From: Flavobacteriales bacterium UBA7612
Lineage (GTDB): Bacteria; Bacteroidota; Bacteroidia; Flavobacteriales; Weeksellaceae
DNA: 64,000 nt
Assembly: GCA_002484335.1 (NCBI GenBank)
Contig: DLJQ01000001.1
Location: 31,474-95,473 of the forward strand
Direction of reading: 5' to 3'
Shown here: piece by piece, positions 43,916 through 54,515 of the stretch
How the letters are laid out: each line of letters begins with the position of its first letter
How positions within the stretch are numbered: position 1 is the first letter of the stretch
Notes under the pieces: generated by a model
Seen by the model: the letters and a program-made list of their open reading frames with translations, nothing else
What the model was told of the DNA's origin: nothing
Database searches by the model: none
Translations under genes and position numbers: made by a program

Positions 43916-46285
43916 TTAATTTATTTTACCTTCATAAAAAATTGGAGTTCCATCAATTTTAAATCCAATTACAGTTAATTTATAATCCTTAGGCTTATCA
44001 TTATTGTAATATTCAATAGTTGCTCCATCATTATCAGTATCAATATTTGTATTCCAATATAGTACATCTCTCACATCATTATCAAGTTCAGAATAAAACA
44101 TTTCGTAATCATCTAAATTAAAATATGGTAATGCTTTATTATAACCTTGTAATTGTATATAATTGGTTGTACTCATTAAATTATCCATAGGATCAGGTTT
44201 TCTATCAGAACCTCTTTTAGTATAAATTGCAATAGCATTTCCCAATAAACCAGATCCCTTAAAAACTTTTACCATTGCTATATTGTTAACATTAATAGAA
44301 GTAAGGTTATCAGGAGAAACATTAATTTCATCAACATATACAGCTGCTGCAGAATTTCTAATCATAGGTATACTTTCTCCAGACTGACCTTTAGAAGCTG
44401 TAAGACCTGGAACTCTACCTACTAAAAAATCAATTATATTGGAATAGGCTTGCACAGGTTGATCCTCATTAACAAAGTCTATAATTTTTTCATTTAAGCT
44501 TCTAAATCTTCCTGTTGATAATTCGTCATTTAACTTATTTGTTTTTGCTTTACTATCAGATCGAACAAGAACTTCTTTTAATTGAATCGTTTTTTTATTT
44601 ATTCGTTTCGCATTATCAATTGTCGTTATTTGATCTTTTATATCTTTTGGTAAATCTGATGATTTAATTTCTTTTAATAAATAATTTGTTGGTGGTAATT
44701 CTGAACGATAATTAAAATTTCTAAAAGTTGGAAACATTGAGAAAACTAAACTTTTTCCACTTCCTAAACTTTTTTCATTTAAAAAATAATTCAAACCAAT
44801 TGGTCCATAATAAAACAAGTTATCTAATGTAACATTACCTTCAGAATCTGTTTCTGAAACAAAAAATTCTTTTTCAGAATCTTGAGGTTTCAAAACTATA
44901 CTTAATGAAGAATTTCTTAATTCTGTTCCATTTAAATATGTTTTTCCAACATATGACAAATAATGGTTATAATAATCTGTTATTGTAGGGGATTTGCCTT
45001 CAAGTAATTCATTCCAATTAAATCTTTTCCAATTCTCTGAAATTAATAAAGCATCTAATGCTTCATCACTTTCATTATTGATAAAATATTGAGCTGGATT
45101 TGATATTTTTGATGTAAAATCATTTGTTAACCACATTGATGACAATAAATTATCATTATCAGACTCTGTTCTAATTACAGAACTCAATTGTACTTGATCT
45201 TGATTATTTATTTTTATAGAATTAATTGAGCGAGGTGTTTTATTTATATCTAACTCTATATCAGGTTTCGTACTTAATTTATCTTTATTTATAAAAAGTA
45301 AACGATTTGCAACTACCTCATCATTTTCATTAAACACTGTAAAATTTATAACTCCATTAAATGTTTGCAATATATCTTTTGGAATTATGTTAGAAATTGA
45401 CGCAACCTCTTTTACAATCTTAGCATCAAATACATGTTGATTATTAATTGTTCCAATAATTTTATAATTTAATAATTGGTGAGGTAAATTTACACCCTTT
45501 AACTGTAAAGCAATATCATCATTATTCTTAACAACCTTAAATAATAATCCACTTTTTTCTGCTTTTGGTAAATCTATAATTTGTTTATTATTTTTATCAT
45601 CAACAATTTGCAATTGATATGCTTTATCAGAATCTGCTCTAAAGTGAAAAGATGATACATTTTCATCTAAATTCTTAAAAGAAACTAATTGATTAGATGG
45701 ATTGTCTTTTTCAAAAACAAAACCTTCCCAATTTTTAGGCAAATCTCCATCTGATTTTAATCTTACAGCAAATTTAGTTGTTTGATTTTCAACAAAATTA
45801 TGACCTTCTGAAATTACCTCGGCTTGCCATTTATTCGTATCATTTTTTACTAATTTTAATTTTGAGTTCGGATTATAAATTTTAACCTCTTTAATATACT
45901 GAAATTCTTCAGGAAAAAGAGTCATGTATGGTGTATATGAACGAATAAAATATACACCCTCAGAAATATCCTTTTTCATAGTTATTGTCCCTTCGCTTTG
46001 ACCTTCAGTAATAGGAACTATTTTTCTATCTAATAAATTTTTATCTTTATCATATAATTCTACAAATAAATTTGTAGAAATTTGTGTGGGCTTATAGCCA
46101 TTGAATACAAAAGCTTTAAACCAAATATTATCTCCTGCAGTATAGTTTTCATTATCAAATAAAAGGTAAACTTTTTCTTGTGTATATTTTTCTTCAAGAA
46201 TCTTAATTGCGGAATCTAATCTTGATTGAGCATTAACAGATATAGATAAAATACAGAAGATGAAATACAAAATTCTAGAGTTCAT
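43916..46285 (-). CDS. Secreted MG2-like protein with a TonB-receptor plug domain and no barrel
   Basis: 789 residues from ATG 46285, chosen because it gives a clean signal peptide (MNSRILYFIFCILSISVNAQ); an upstream start at 46336 would bury it. The N-terminal region, with KVYLLFDNENYTAGDNIWFK, resembles the macroglobulin-like MG2 domain. Residues about 610-710 form a TonB-receptor plug (IIDFLVGRVPGLTAS, AVYVDEINVSPDNLTSI, VKVFKGSGLLGNAIAIYTKRG). Only about 70 residues follow, so no beta barrel is possible. The role is unknown; an outer-membrane accessory or signalling plug is a guess. Confidence 0.75.
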   Translation of the reverse strand: MNSRILYFIFCILSISVNAQSRLDSAIKILEEKYTQEKVYLLFDNENYTAGDNIWFKAFVFNGYKPTQISTNLFVELYDKDKNLLDRKIVPITEGQSEGTITMKKDISEGVYFIRSYTPYMTLFPEEFQYIKEVKIYNPNSKLKLVKNDTNKWQAEVISEGHNFVENQTTKFAVRLKSDGDLPKNWEGFVFEKDNPSNQLVSFKNLDENVSSFHFRADSDKAYQLQIVDDKNNKQIIDLPKAEKSGLLFKVVKNNDDIALQLKGVNLPHQLLNYKIIGTINNQHVFDAKIVKEVASISNIIPKDILQTFNGVINFTVFNENDEVVANRLLFINKDKLSTKPDIELDINKTPRSINSIKINNQDQVQLSSVIRTESDNDNLLSSMWLTNDFTSKISNPAQYFINNESDEALDALLISENWKRFNWNELLEGKSPTITDYYNHYLSYVGKTYLNGTELRNSSLSIVLKPQDSEKEFFVSETDSEGNVTLDNLFYYGPIGLNYFLNEKSLGSGKSLVFSMFPTFRNFNYRSELPPTNYLLKEIKSSDLPKDIKDQITTIDNAKRINKKTIQLKEVLVRSDSKAKTNKLNDELSTGRFRSLNEKIIDFVNEDQPVQAYSNIIDFLVGRVPGLTASKGQSGESIPMIRNSAAAVYVDEINVSPDNLTSINVNNIAMVKVFKGSGLLGNAIAIYTKRGSDRKPDPMDNLMSTTNYIQLQGYNKALPYFNLDDYEMFYSELDNDVRDVLYWNTNIDTDNDGATIEYYNNDKPKDYKLTVIGFKIDGTPIFYEGKIN

Positions 46286-46466
46286 TAATGTGTTTTTAAA
46301 TAAAAAATAAATATAGTATTTTATTTTGCTCTGCATTATTTTATATTTCTTTTTCTACTCTATATTACAGAAAATAAAATATAATGATTAATTGATTAAA
46401 CATTTCATAGAAAGTAATAAATATGCTTAATATTAATTTTATATCTTAGTATTAAATTAACATTTC

Positions 46467-48896
46467 ATGAAAAAAACAATATACTCATTACTATTTTTAG
46501 CAATGACTTTCAGCTCTACCTTACAAGCACAGGAGAACATTACTTACCAAACTCCACCACAAGAAATACTACAATTAGCCGATGCAGAATTACCTCCAGT
46601 AATTTCGACAGATCGAAAAGCAGAAAACAGTTTTTTATCTTATAAAAGCCGTTACAAAACAATTCAAGAACTATCAGAACCTGAATTAAAATTAGCCGGT
46701 TTAAGAATTAATCCTATAACAAATATTAATTCTAGAGAGTTATTTAGTGAAAAAATAACGTTTTACGACTTAAAAACTTCTCAAGAAAAAACAATTAATG
46801 GTTTACCTACAATTGGACGTTTTTCTAATCAATCTTGGAATAAAAATCAAACTAAATACGCTGTTACTAATACAACGGATAAAGGTGTTGAATTATGGAT
46901 AATTGATGTAAATACATTAGTTGCAAAAAAAGTTTATGAAGATAAATTAAATGCAAATTTAGGATCTCCATACAGTTGGACATCAGATAATGAAATCATC
47001 GTAAATGTAATCCCAGCTTCAAGAAAAGAATTAATCAATACAGCTGATGCTGTAGCAACAGGTCCTACTGTTTCTGTTTCCGATGGTAAAGAAGCGCAAA
47101 ATAGAACATATCAAGATTTATTAAAAAATAAAAATGATGAATTTAATTTTGAACAATTAGCATTATCAGAATTAGTAAAAATAAATATTGAAACAGGAAG
47201 TAAAAGTAAATGGAAGGATCAAGGAATGTATACAAACATTTCTACTTCACCTGATGGAAAATATATATTAATTAACGAAATCAAAAAACCTTTCTCTTAC
47301 ATTGTAACTTACTATAGGTTTCCTTCTACAGAAACCGTTTATGATAGTAATGGAAAATTAATTAAAGAAGTTGATCAACAAGAATTACAAGAAGTCGTTC
47401 CAAAAGGCTTTGCATCTACAACAAAAGGAAAAAGAAACCTTTATTGGAGAGCTGATAAACCTTCTACTTTATATTGGGTACAAGCGCTAGATGAAGGTGA
47501 TGCAAATAAACCAGCAGAATACAGAGATGCTGTTTATCAATTAAATGCTCCTTTTAATGGGAATAGTGAATTATTAGTAAAGGTAAAAGATAGATATCGT
47601 GGTATAATTTGGGGGAATAATGATATTGCATTAGTTCGTGATTCTTGGTATAATTCAAGAAGTGAGAGTTATTATTTATTTAATCCATCAAATAGCACAC
47701 AACAACCTATTCGCTTTTTTGAACGTAATACCCAAGATGCTTATAATAATCCTGGTAATTTTGTTACAAATGAAAATGAATTTGGATATAATGTTCTATA
47801 CATTAATAAAGATAAATTAATGTTAACTGGAGAAGGTATTTCTCCTGAAGGAATTTTACCATTTGTTGATGAATTTGATATAAAAACTCAAAAAACTAAT
47901 CGATTATGGAGAGCAAAAAAATCAAATGATTTAGAAGCTATTGTTCGAGTTATTGATCCTAAAAAAGGAATTATTTTAGAACAAGTTCAATCAAAAACAA
48001 ATTATCCTAATCTATATGTTAGAGATATTTATAAAAAGAAATCAGCACCAAAACAAGTAACTTTTAGAAAAAACCCTTTTGAAGCAATGAACAATGTTTC
48101 AAAAGAATTAATAACTTATAAACGAGCAGATGGTGTTGAATTATCTGGTACATTATATTTACCACCTAATTACGATAAAAAGAAAAAGGAAAAGTTACCT
48201 ATGTTAATGTGGGCTTATCCAAGAGAATTTAAAGACGCTGCTACAGCTGGACAAGTTACTACATCAGAAAATCAATTTACATCCCCATCTTATGGAGGAC
48301 CTGTTTTCTGGGCTTTAAGAGGATATGCTATTTTAGATAATGCTGCATTCCCTATTATTGGAGAAGGTAAAGAAGAACCAAATGATACATTTATTCCTCA
48401 ATTAGTAGCCAATGCTAAAGCTGCAATTGACGCTGTTAATGCTTTAGGTTATATTGATACGAAAAGAGTTGCTGTAGGTGGACATTCTTATGGAGCTTTT
48501 ATGACCGCTAATTTATTATCTCATTCAAATTTATTTGCTGCAGGTATAGCAAGATCTGGTGCATATAATAGAACATTAACTCCTTTTGGCTTTCAATCTG
48601 AACAAAGAAATTATTGGGAAGCACCAGAAGTTTATATTACAATGTCTCCTTTTATGAATGCTGACAAAATGAAAACGCCTTTATTACTAATTCACGGAGA
48701 TGCTGATAATAATACAGGAACTTTCCCTATGCAATCTGAACGATATTTTAATGCTCTTAAAGGTTTAGGTGCTACAACTCGTTTTGTTTTATTACCAAAA
48801 GAATCTCATGGTTACTCTGCGAAAGAAAATGTATTACATGTTCTTTGGGAGCAAGATCAATGGTTAGAAAAATATGTAAAAAATAAAAAAGATTAA
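46467..48896 (+). CDS. Secreted prolyl-oligopeptidase-family (S9) peptidase
   Basis: 809 residues. Signal peptide ending STLQAQ. The first 540 residues form a beta-propeller-like region; the C-terminal alpha/beta hydrolase carries the nucleophile motif GGHSYGAF, the Asp in LLIHGDADNNTG and the His in ESHGYSAKE. Length and motifs fit the S9D glutamyl endopeptidase-like group that Bacteroidota export. It would digest peptides in the periplasm or outside the cell. Single gene with terminator 48900-48939. Confidence 0.93.
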   Translation: MKKTIYSLLFLAMTFSSTLQAQENITYQTPPQEILQLADAELPPVISTDRKAENSFLSYKSRYKTIQELSEPELKLAGLRINPITNINSRELFSEKITFYDLKTSQEKTINGLPTIGRFSNQSWNKNQTKYAVTNTTDKGVELWIIDVNTLVAKKVYEDKLNANLGSPYSWTSDNEIIVNVIPASRKELINTADAVATGPTVSVSDGKEAQNRTYQDLLKNKNDEFNFEQLALSELVKINIETGSKSKWKDQGMYTNISTSPDGKYILINEIKKPFSYIVTYYRFPSTETVYDSNGKLIKEVDQQELQEVVPKGFASTTKGKRNLYWRADKPSTLYWVQALDEGDANKPAEYRDAVYQLNAPFNGNSELLVKVKDRYRGIIWGNNDIALVRDSWYNSRSESYYLFNPSNSTQQPIRFFERNTQDAYNNPGNFVTNENEFGYNVLYINKDKLMLTGEGISPEGILPFVDEFDIKTQKTNRLWRAKKSNDLEAIVRVIDPKKGIILEQVQSKTNYPNLYVRDIYKKKSAPKQVTFRKNPFEAMNNVSKELITYKRADGVELSGTLYLPPNYDKKKKEKLPMLMWAYPREFKDAATAGQVTTSENQFTSPSYGGPVFWALRGYAILDNAAFPIIGEGKEEPNDTFIPQLVANAKAAIDAVNALGYIDTKRVAVGGHSYGAFMTANLLSHSNLFAAGIARSGAYNRTLTPFGFQSEQRNYWEAPEVYITMSPFMNADKMKTPLLLIHGDADNNTGTFPMQSERYFNALKGLGATTRFVLLPKESHGYSAKENVLHVLWEQDQWLEKYVKNKKD

Positions 48897-48899
48897 ATC

Positions 48900-48939
48900 A
48901 AAAAAATAGTCAGTAGAGTTTCTACTGACTATTTTTTTT
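48900..48939. terminator. Bidirectional terminator, hairpin copy A
   Basis: Stem TAGTCAGTAGA / TCTACTGACTA with loop GTT, flanked by A and T runs. It lies between the S9 gene (+) and the DUF4132 gene (-). The same stem recurs at 54516-54556. Confidence 0.92.
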
Positions 48940-48972
48940 ATGAATCAACTTACAATATCAAAATTTTATATA

Positions 48973-51900
48973 TTATTTTCTACTTATTTGTGAAAGTATC
49001 GTTGGATCCTGTATTTGATTATCTTTTGCTAATAATAAAACTTTAGATAAGACCTCTGCAGATTTAGGATCATCATCAGCAAAAGGTAAAAATAATCTTC
49101 CTCTATGCTGTGAATGAACAGGAAGTATAGATAAATATTTTCCAGGAACTTGATGTACAACCGCACTTCCTAGATGCACACTATAATCTGCCATTTCACC
49201 TTTGATTAAAACATGCGAGCCTTCAATTTTTATGTTATCAATTTTAAATAATCTAGCTGTTTCCTTCATTAAGACAGAACGCATTTCAATAGATGAATGA
49301 CTAGCTTCTGGATCTACATCTCCTACATGAGCAACTGAAACTACCAAATCTATATCTCGCATTACTTCAGAAAATATTCTTGGATTAATGTCCGTAAAAG
49401 GAATATTTTTATAATCTTTTAAAGAATGAAATTCAATTGTCTCAAGCGTTGGACTTTCTACATCTGCAGGAGAAAACCAATCTGCCATTGCATACAATTT
49501 TACTTGAAAACCTTCTTTATGATAAACTTTTTGTAGTCCTTCTTCGTAATCTACTTTCCAACCTCTTGTCTTTAATAATGCTAAAGTTTGTTTTGTTTGA
49601 ATTTGATGTCCTGCATATCTACGAGATATTGATTTTTCTTGTAATTCATCAGGTGTAGGAACATATAACTCTCTAAAAACTTGTTTAAATGGTTGAATTA
49701 ATTTTTCTTTAAAACAATAGTGTTGAAAATCACTCCAAACCGATTGATCATGTAAATCGACACAATGAGCTATTCTTACTGTATTATTTTCATCTAATTC
49801 ATATATTTCACCATTTGCATCAACTAAATTTCCATTTCGAAAAAATCCTATTTTATTATTAGATATAAAGACTAATTTTTCTAAATGTTTTACAATAATT
49901 GGATGCTCAAAAAGATTCTTCATTTCAGCATAAAGAAACTCATCACCTCTTATCATTGCTTCTTCTAATCCTTTACGAGAACGAGTCCACTGCTCTCGCA
50001 TTATTTTTCTAGTAGTAGTTAAATCAATAATACTTTTATCTTTTTTAATTTTTGGAGGAATAGATTTTAGTTGTTTATCATCTCGAAAAACTACTAATTC
50101 AGCCTTACCATTGTCATCTATAATTAAGCCTACAGTAACTCCATCAATTGTGATTTGAGTTTCCTTAGATAAAATATCCTGAATCTGTCTCGTTTCCATT
50201 GCCCAAGTTAATCGAATTGGATCTGGATAACCAGCATTCCTAGCTAAATTTTCTAAAGCAACACGAATTGCCAAAGCCTCGCTCGTTTGTTTCATTGAAC
50301 CAAACTGTTTGCTTTCTTTCTTAAACTGCTGAATGTATTCATATCTATTCAAGACATCTTTTTGTGGATTAGCTTTACTTAGAGGTACTAATCCATAAAC
50401 ACGAAGATAATCCTGATCTCTTTTTTCTTTTACTCTTGTAGAAACTTCTTTTATTTTTAAATTTCCTGATAATGTATCTGAATATAATCTTGCTCTACGA
50501 TGACCATTACCATCTGAAATATATTTAGCAGAATCATATAACATTTCCCATCGTGTTTTACCAAGCTCTTTATACGCTTTTGCAAACCAATCCTTATCTA
50601 CAGCTCCATCCTGAAAATCTTGAATATCAACTGAAGAATACTTTGCTACTTCACTTTCTAATCCAGAATCTTTAACCTGATAAGAACTTGTTTTAGTATG
50701 TGCATGCATCCACCAAATAGCAGAATCTAAGCCTTTCCAACCTAAATAATCACTAATAAATTTTTGCCATTGTGGAGCATATACAGCAGCTTGAATAAGA
50801 CGAAGTTCTGTTATTTTTTCTTTTTTAACAATCCTATTAAATTCTTCCTGAGTGTCTGTTTCTAGAGGATAACAATTGGATAATAGAAAAGAAAACAGTT
50901 TTTGTTTAGTCATATTATCTCCATTATAGCTATAAATATAATTGGCATATAACTTAACCTTGCCTAAGCCTTTTAAAATTTGTACAAATCGTTTAGTTCC
51001 GTATATAGATTGAAATTCTTGTACAAAATGAGAAACAGAAGTATTCGCATCACCACGTATTAATTCTATATCTAAAAATTTGTCTCTAATCTCATTAATT
51101 ATTGGTCTAAGAAAAGAAAACGTATCGATATTTTTTTCATTATTATTATACGATTTAATTGTTGTTAACTCTCTTATATTTCCTTGCTTTGTTAAAATAC
51201 CTTCATATAGTTCATCCTTTGTAATAATTTTTAATTCGTAAGCTCTAGAAAATAAATACAGATTAGGAACAGTGTGTTTTATATTTTCTTCTAATCCATT
51301 AAATTGCATCCATCTATACAAATTCCAAACTTTTATAAACTGCTCATCATTTAATTCTTTTAATGGAATTGCATTTAAAAAGACATTAAAAAATCCTTCT
51401 CTTTGCCAACCATTTCCTTCGTCTCGACTATAGTAATAATCTTCCTGTTTTCCTTTATAATTAATTATATCATTTGGAAGGTGGACAAATAAATTACTAC
51501 AAGCATCAATTAAAAAATCGATATATTCTTCAAATACAAATTTATAGTTTAATGAAGTTAAAATTTTTCGAATAGGATTATTCCAATAATAACCATTTGT
51601 AATAGGATTAGGAATAAAACTTTTATTATAAAATACATAATCTTCTAAAACATCTCTAAACTTTTTACGATCACAACTATCTGCAAATGTCAATAAAAAT
51701 AAATCTATCGATTGTAAGTTAGAATCCTTATACCATTTTTCCCAAATTTCATACAAAGGATAATTCTCAGCTAATTGTTGTCCTAAAAAACCTTCAGTAT
51801 TTCTTTTAATCTGTGAAAAATCGTTCCCCAATAATACTTTTATCATAGATCCATTCCAGTCTTCTGCCTCATATTCGTGGTCTTTATTTTCTAAAAATAA

Positions 51901-53997
51901 ATCATTTAACTTCGTTAATTCCTCTTTTATATGAGAGATAGGTTGAGTAAAACCGTACTTATCCTTCTTTGTAGATTTTTTATAAAATGAATCTGTATTA
52001 ACTTCTGGTAATTTATATTCTGAAATAATAGTTGGCTTATAAAATCCAAATCCATTTTGTACAGAAAGAAGCTCTTTATCTTCAGAAGAATTTAACTGAT
52101 CTAACAGAATTTGCTCTCTATCAGAAATCCTTGATCTCTCTGAATAGTTTTGAAGCCATTGATTTATTTGACTTGAAATTCTTTTTTCTTTTTCAAGTTG
52201 AATTATAATATCTAAAGAAGCTGTTCTTTGTTCTATATCTCCTTTTGTGATTAATTCATCAACCAATGATGTTAATACACTATCTTCTTGTTTTACTACT
52301 AACTCAATTAATTTTTTTCTAAGATTTCCATTTTTTCTCTTAAATAAATCATAGAAAGACATTACCTCCTCTTTATTTAATGGATCTTGTTGTAAAACAT
52401 TAATTGCAGAAGTAACCAATGTTTCTCCTCTATCTTTAATAATTTTAAACGCAAATTCTTTTTGAAAAGGAGTTACATCTTTTTTATTTTTTTTAGGTGA
52501 GTATGAATAATGGTATAAATCTCCTAAAATATTTCTTGTTAAATTTTCTCTTAAAGTCAAATCAAATTGTTCAAAATAAGAAAGAACCAAATCTAATTTT
52601 TCAGTATTCTCACCAACTAACCAAAACATAGATGCATATAAATCACTCTTTTTAAAAATTGTGTCAAGCCAAGAGAAAACTTTTCCTTCAAATTTCTTTT
52701 CTTTAATATCAATTTTTTGAGTTAATTCATGAAGCCTTTCAAACAAATCAGGATAATCTTGATTATCTATGTAAAACTTTGATTTTGTGTTTGCATTTAG
52801 CAGATTTGATATAGCACTTCCTGTAAATGATAAAACTTGTATATCTCCATTAATTATTGCTTTATAATATAATGGCATTTGGATATAAGGATCTTGAGTT
52901 TCTATTGCAAATTTTATTGCAAGACATTTTTTTTCAATACTTCCTTTGTCAAGAAGCTGATGTAAATAAGGAACTGTTTTTTCTACATCTAAAACACCTT
53001 GAACCCAAAGAGCCATATAAACTTCGTTATTATTCTTACTTTTTACAGCTTTAGAAATTTCTTCGGGATTGGTAAAATATTCATTTGCTAATGAGACAAT
53101 ATTTTTGACTACAGCTTCTTTTTCTGCCAACCAACCGAGACCTGTCCATGTATCTACAGCGCGTAAAACAGATGAGAAACGAGTTAATTTATTCTCTATA
53201 ATTACATTAATCATATATTGCAACGCCTCTACACTACTCTCGTCCAAAGATTCAAAAATAGTTTGTCTAAGACCTTCTTGACGTTGTGCTGCGAGTAAAA
53301 GTTTTTCTACAAGTTCCCAACAGTATTGCTGTTTACTATTAAGTAATGCTTTTATAATATTTCTTGATACTTTACCTTCTTGATGTTTATTATAAATTAT
53401 GTCTTCTAATAATTGATAAATTTTTGTATTTCCTGTATCTATAGCCGCAGACCAAATATAAAATTGACTAGGATTATTTGATAGCTGAGTATCATATATA
53501 ATTTGTTCTTCTAAAGAAAGATTATAGAAATAATTCCCCGAATTATAAGAATAATAACTAGATAGTTTAAGTAAATGCCTTATTAAATTTACTTGATTAA
53601 GAACTATAAAATTTTCGTTATTTGGAGCTCGAAAAGAACGACGTTCATATCCCGATTGATACATTTTATAAGGCATTTTTTCCCATGCATATTTTACTAA
53701 ATGTGCATTATCTCCAAAACAGTATATTAATAAGTCGTAATAGTTTTTATCCTCCCAAATATTATTTTTTATATGTTCCTTGACTTTTTCAAATTCGGAA
53801 GATCCTAATGATATTTCATTATAATAATTATCAGGACCAAGTAATAATAAACCTAATTCAGCAACTTCTTTTTTTAGTTTAGGTTTTGAGAAAAGTTTTG
53901 CTACAAATCCTTTTTCAACAAATTCTTTTAAATCCTTTTTTAAATTTTTATAATAATCGACAACTATTTTCGATTTTAATTTTTCACTTATTTCCAT
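48973..53997 (-). CDS. Giant DUF5724/DUF4132 protein
   Basis: 1674 residues, no signal peptide or membrane span, largely alpha-helical in the first 1000 residues with HEAT-like repetition (for example IIKALLNSKQQYCWELVEKL). The DUF4132 core starts near residue 1060 with VYAPQWQKFISDYLGW and AIWWMHAHT, and runs to VHSQHRGRLFLPFADDDP with LSKVLLLA near residue 1640. The N-terminal thousand residues fit DUF5724. DUF4132 proteins (MolR/YehI relatives) have no established biochemical role; some sit beside MoxR-type ATPases and VWA proteins, which are absent here. It follows its 144-residue partner gene by 28 bases, so they form a two-gene operon. Confidence 0.85.
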   Translation of the reverse strand: MEISEKLKSKIVVDYYKNLKKDLKEFVEKGFVAKLFSKPKLKKEVAELGLLLLGPDNYYNEISLGSSEFEKVKEHIKNNIWEDKNYYDLLIYCFGDNAHLVKYAWEKMPYKMYQSGYERRSFRAPNNENFIVLNQVNLIRHLLKLSSYYSYNSGNYFYNLSLEEQIIYDTQLSNNPSQFYIWSAAIDTGNTKIYQLLEDIIYNKHQEGKVSRNIIKALLNSKQQYCWELVEKLLLAAQRQEGLRQTIFESLDESSVEALQYMINVIIENKLTRFSSVLRAVDTWTGLGWLAEKEAVVKNIVSLANEYFTNPEEISKAVKSKNNNEVYMALWVQGVLDVEKTVPYLHQLLDKGSIEKKCLAIKFAIETQDPYIQMPLYYKAIINGDIQVLSFTGSAISNLLNANTKSKFYIDNQDYPDLFERLHELTQKIDIKEKKFEGKVFSWLDTIFKKSDLYASMFWLVGENTEKLDLVLSYFEQFDLTLRENLTRNILGDLYHYSYSPKKNKKDVTPFQKEFAFKIIKDRGETLVTSAINVLQQDPLNKEEVMSFYDLFKRKNGNLRKKLIELVVKQEDSVLTSLVDELITKGDIEQRTASLDIIIQLEKEKRISSQINQWLQNYSERSRISDREQILLDQLNSSEDKELLSVQNGFGFYKPTIISEYKLPEVNTDSFYKKSTKKDKYGFTQPISHIKEELTKLNDLFLENKDHEYEAEDWNGSMIKVLLGNDFSQIKRNTEGFLGQQLAENYPLYEIWEKWYKDSNLQSIDLFLLTFADSCDRKKFRDVLEDYVFYNKSFIPNPITNGYYWNNPIRKILTSLNYKFVFEEYIDFLIDACSNLFVHLPNDIINYKGKQEDYYYSRDEGNGWQREGFFNVFLNAIPLKELNDEQFIKVWNLYRWMQFNGLEENIKHTVPNLYLFSRAYELKIITKDELYEGILTKQGNIRELTTIKSYNNNEKNIDTFSFLRPIINEIRDKFLDIELIRGDANTSVSHFVQEFQSIYGTKRFVQILKGLGKVKLYANYIYSYNGDNMTKQKLFSFLLSNCYPLETDTQEEFNRIVKKEKITELRLIQAAVYAPQWQKFISDYLGWKGLDSAIWWMHAHTKTSSYQVKDSGLESEVAKYSSVDIQDFQDGAVDKDWFAKAYKELGKTRWEMLYDSAKYISDGNGHRRARLYSDTLSGNLKIKEVSTRVKEKRDQDYLRVYGLVPLSKANPQKDVLNRYEYIQQFKKESKQFGSMKQTSEALAIRVALENLARNAGYPDPIRLTWAMETRQIQDILSKETQITIDGVTVGLIIDDNGKAELVVFRDDKQLKSIPPKIKKDKSIIDLTTTRKIMREQWTRSRKGLEEAMIRGDEFLYAEMKNLFEHPIIVKHLEKLVFISNNKIGFFRNGNLVDANGEIYELDENNTVRIAHCVDLHDQSVWSDFQHYCFKEKLIQPFKQVFRELYVPTPDELQEKSISRRYAGHQIQTKQTLALLKTRGWKVDYEEGLQKVYHKEGFQVKLYAMADWFSPADVESPTLETIEFHSLKDYKNIPFTDINPRIFSEVMRDIDLVVSVAHVGDVDPEASHSSIEMRSVLMKETARLFKIDNIKIEGSHVLIKGEMADYSVHLGSAVVHQVPGKYLSILPVHSQHRGRLFLPFADDDPKSAEVLSKVLLLAKDNQIQDPTILSQISRK

Positions 53998-54025
53998 TGT
54001 TTTTTTATTCTATCATAAATTAATA

Positions 54026-54460
54026 TTACCAATAACTTCCTGCTAAAAAAGTAAGCCTAATAAAAGTAAAAGAATGTGCTGTATTTAAACTTATAATTTG
54101 TACAAGTTGCTCCAACTGTTCATCATCATAAAACACCGCAAAAATACCATCTTCAAAAGCTTGTATTGCATTTTTTTGTGCCTTATCTAAATCAGCTTTT
54201 TTTTCATTATAAATACTATTAAAACCTACTTTCCCTGTATCTGTTAGAATATTAAGGTAATTATTTTGAGGTTCTTTTTTATAATCCTCATCTTCCAATT
54301 CAAATGACTTATTATTAAATTTTTCTACTTGTTCTTTTACAAATAGCTTTAATAAAGTTTCGACTGAAATAGTATTTTCATGATAATCAATTTCTATTTT
54401 TTTTTCAGCAAGAATAGGGTATTTTTTTCCTAATTGTTTAACACTAACCTTTATTTCCAT
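54026..54460 (-). CDS. Small partner protein of the DUF4132 module
   Basis: 144 residues, soluble. Predicted beta-beta-alpha start (MEIKVSVKQLGKKYPILAEK, then IEIDY and a long helix VETLLKLFVKEQVEKF), a second helix (AQKNAIQAFEDGIFAVF), and an ending of strand plus FIRLTFLAGSYW. I remember a similar F-x-RLT-x-LAG-x-x-W end in hypothetical proteins next to DUF4132 genes, which I could not check. The layout might be beta-grasp-like, a weak inference. It precedes the giant gene by 28 bases, so it is probably translated first from the same mRNA. Function unknown. Confidence 0.7.
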   Translation of the reverse strand: MEIKVSVKQLGKKYPILAEKKIEIDYHENTISVETLLKLFVKEQVEKFNNKSFELEDEDYKKEPQNNYLNILTDTGKVGFNSIYNEKKADLDKAQKNAIQAFEDGIFAVFYDDEQLEQLVQIISLNTAHSFTFIRLTFLAGSYW

Positions 54461-54515
54461 AATTATATTCTATCAAAAAAAACACATTTTAAATATAATC
54501 GATTTCAATTCATTC

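Noticed and set aside
46286..46336. Upstream start of the TonB-plug protein gene
   Set aside because: It would place about 17 residues before an excellent signal peptide; ATG 46285 is preferred.
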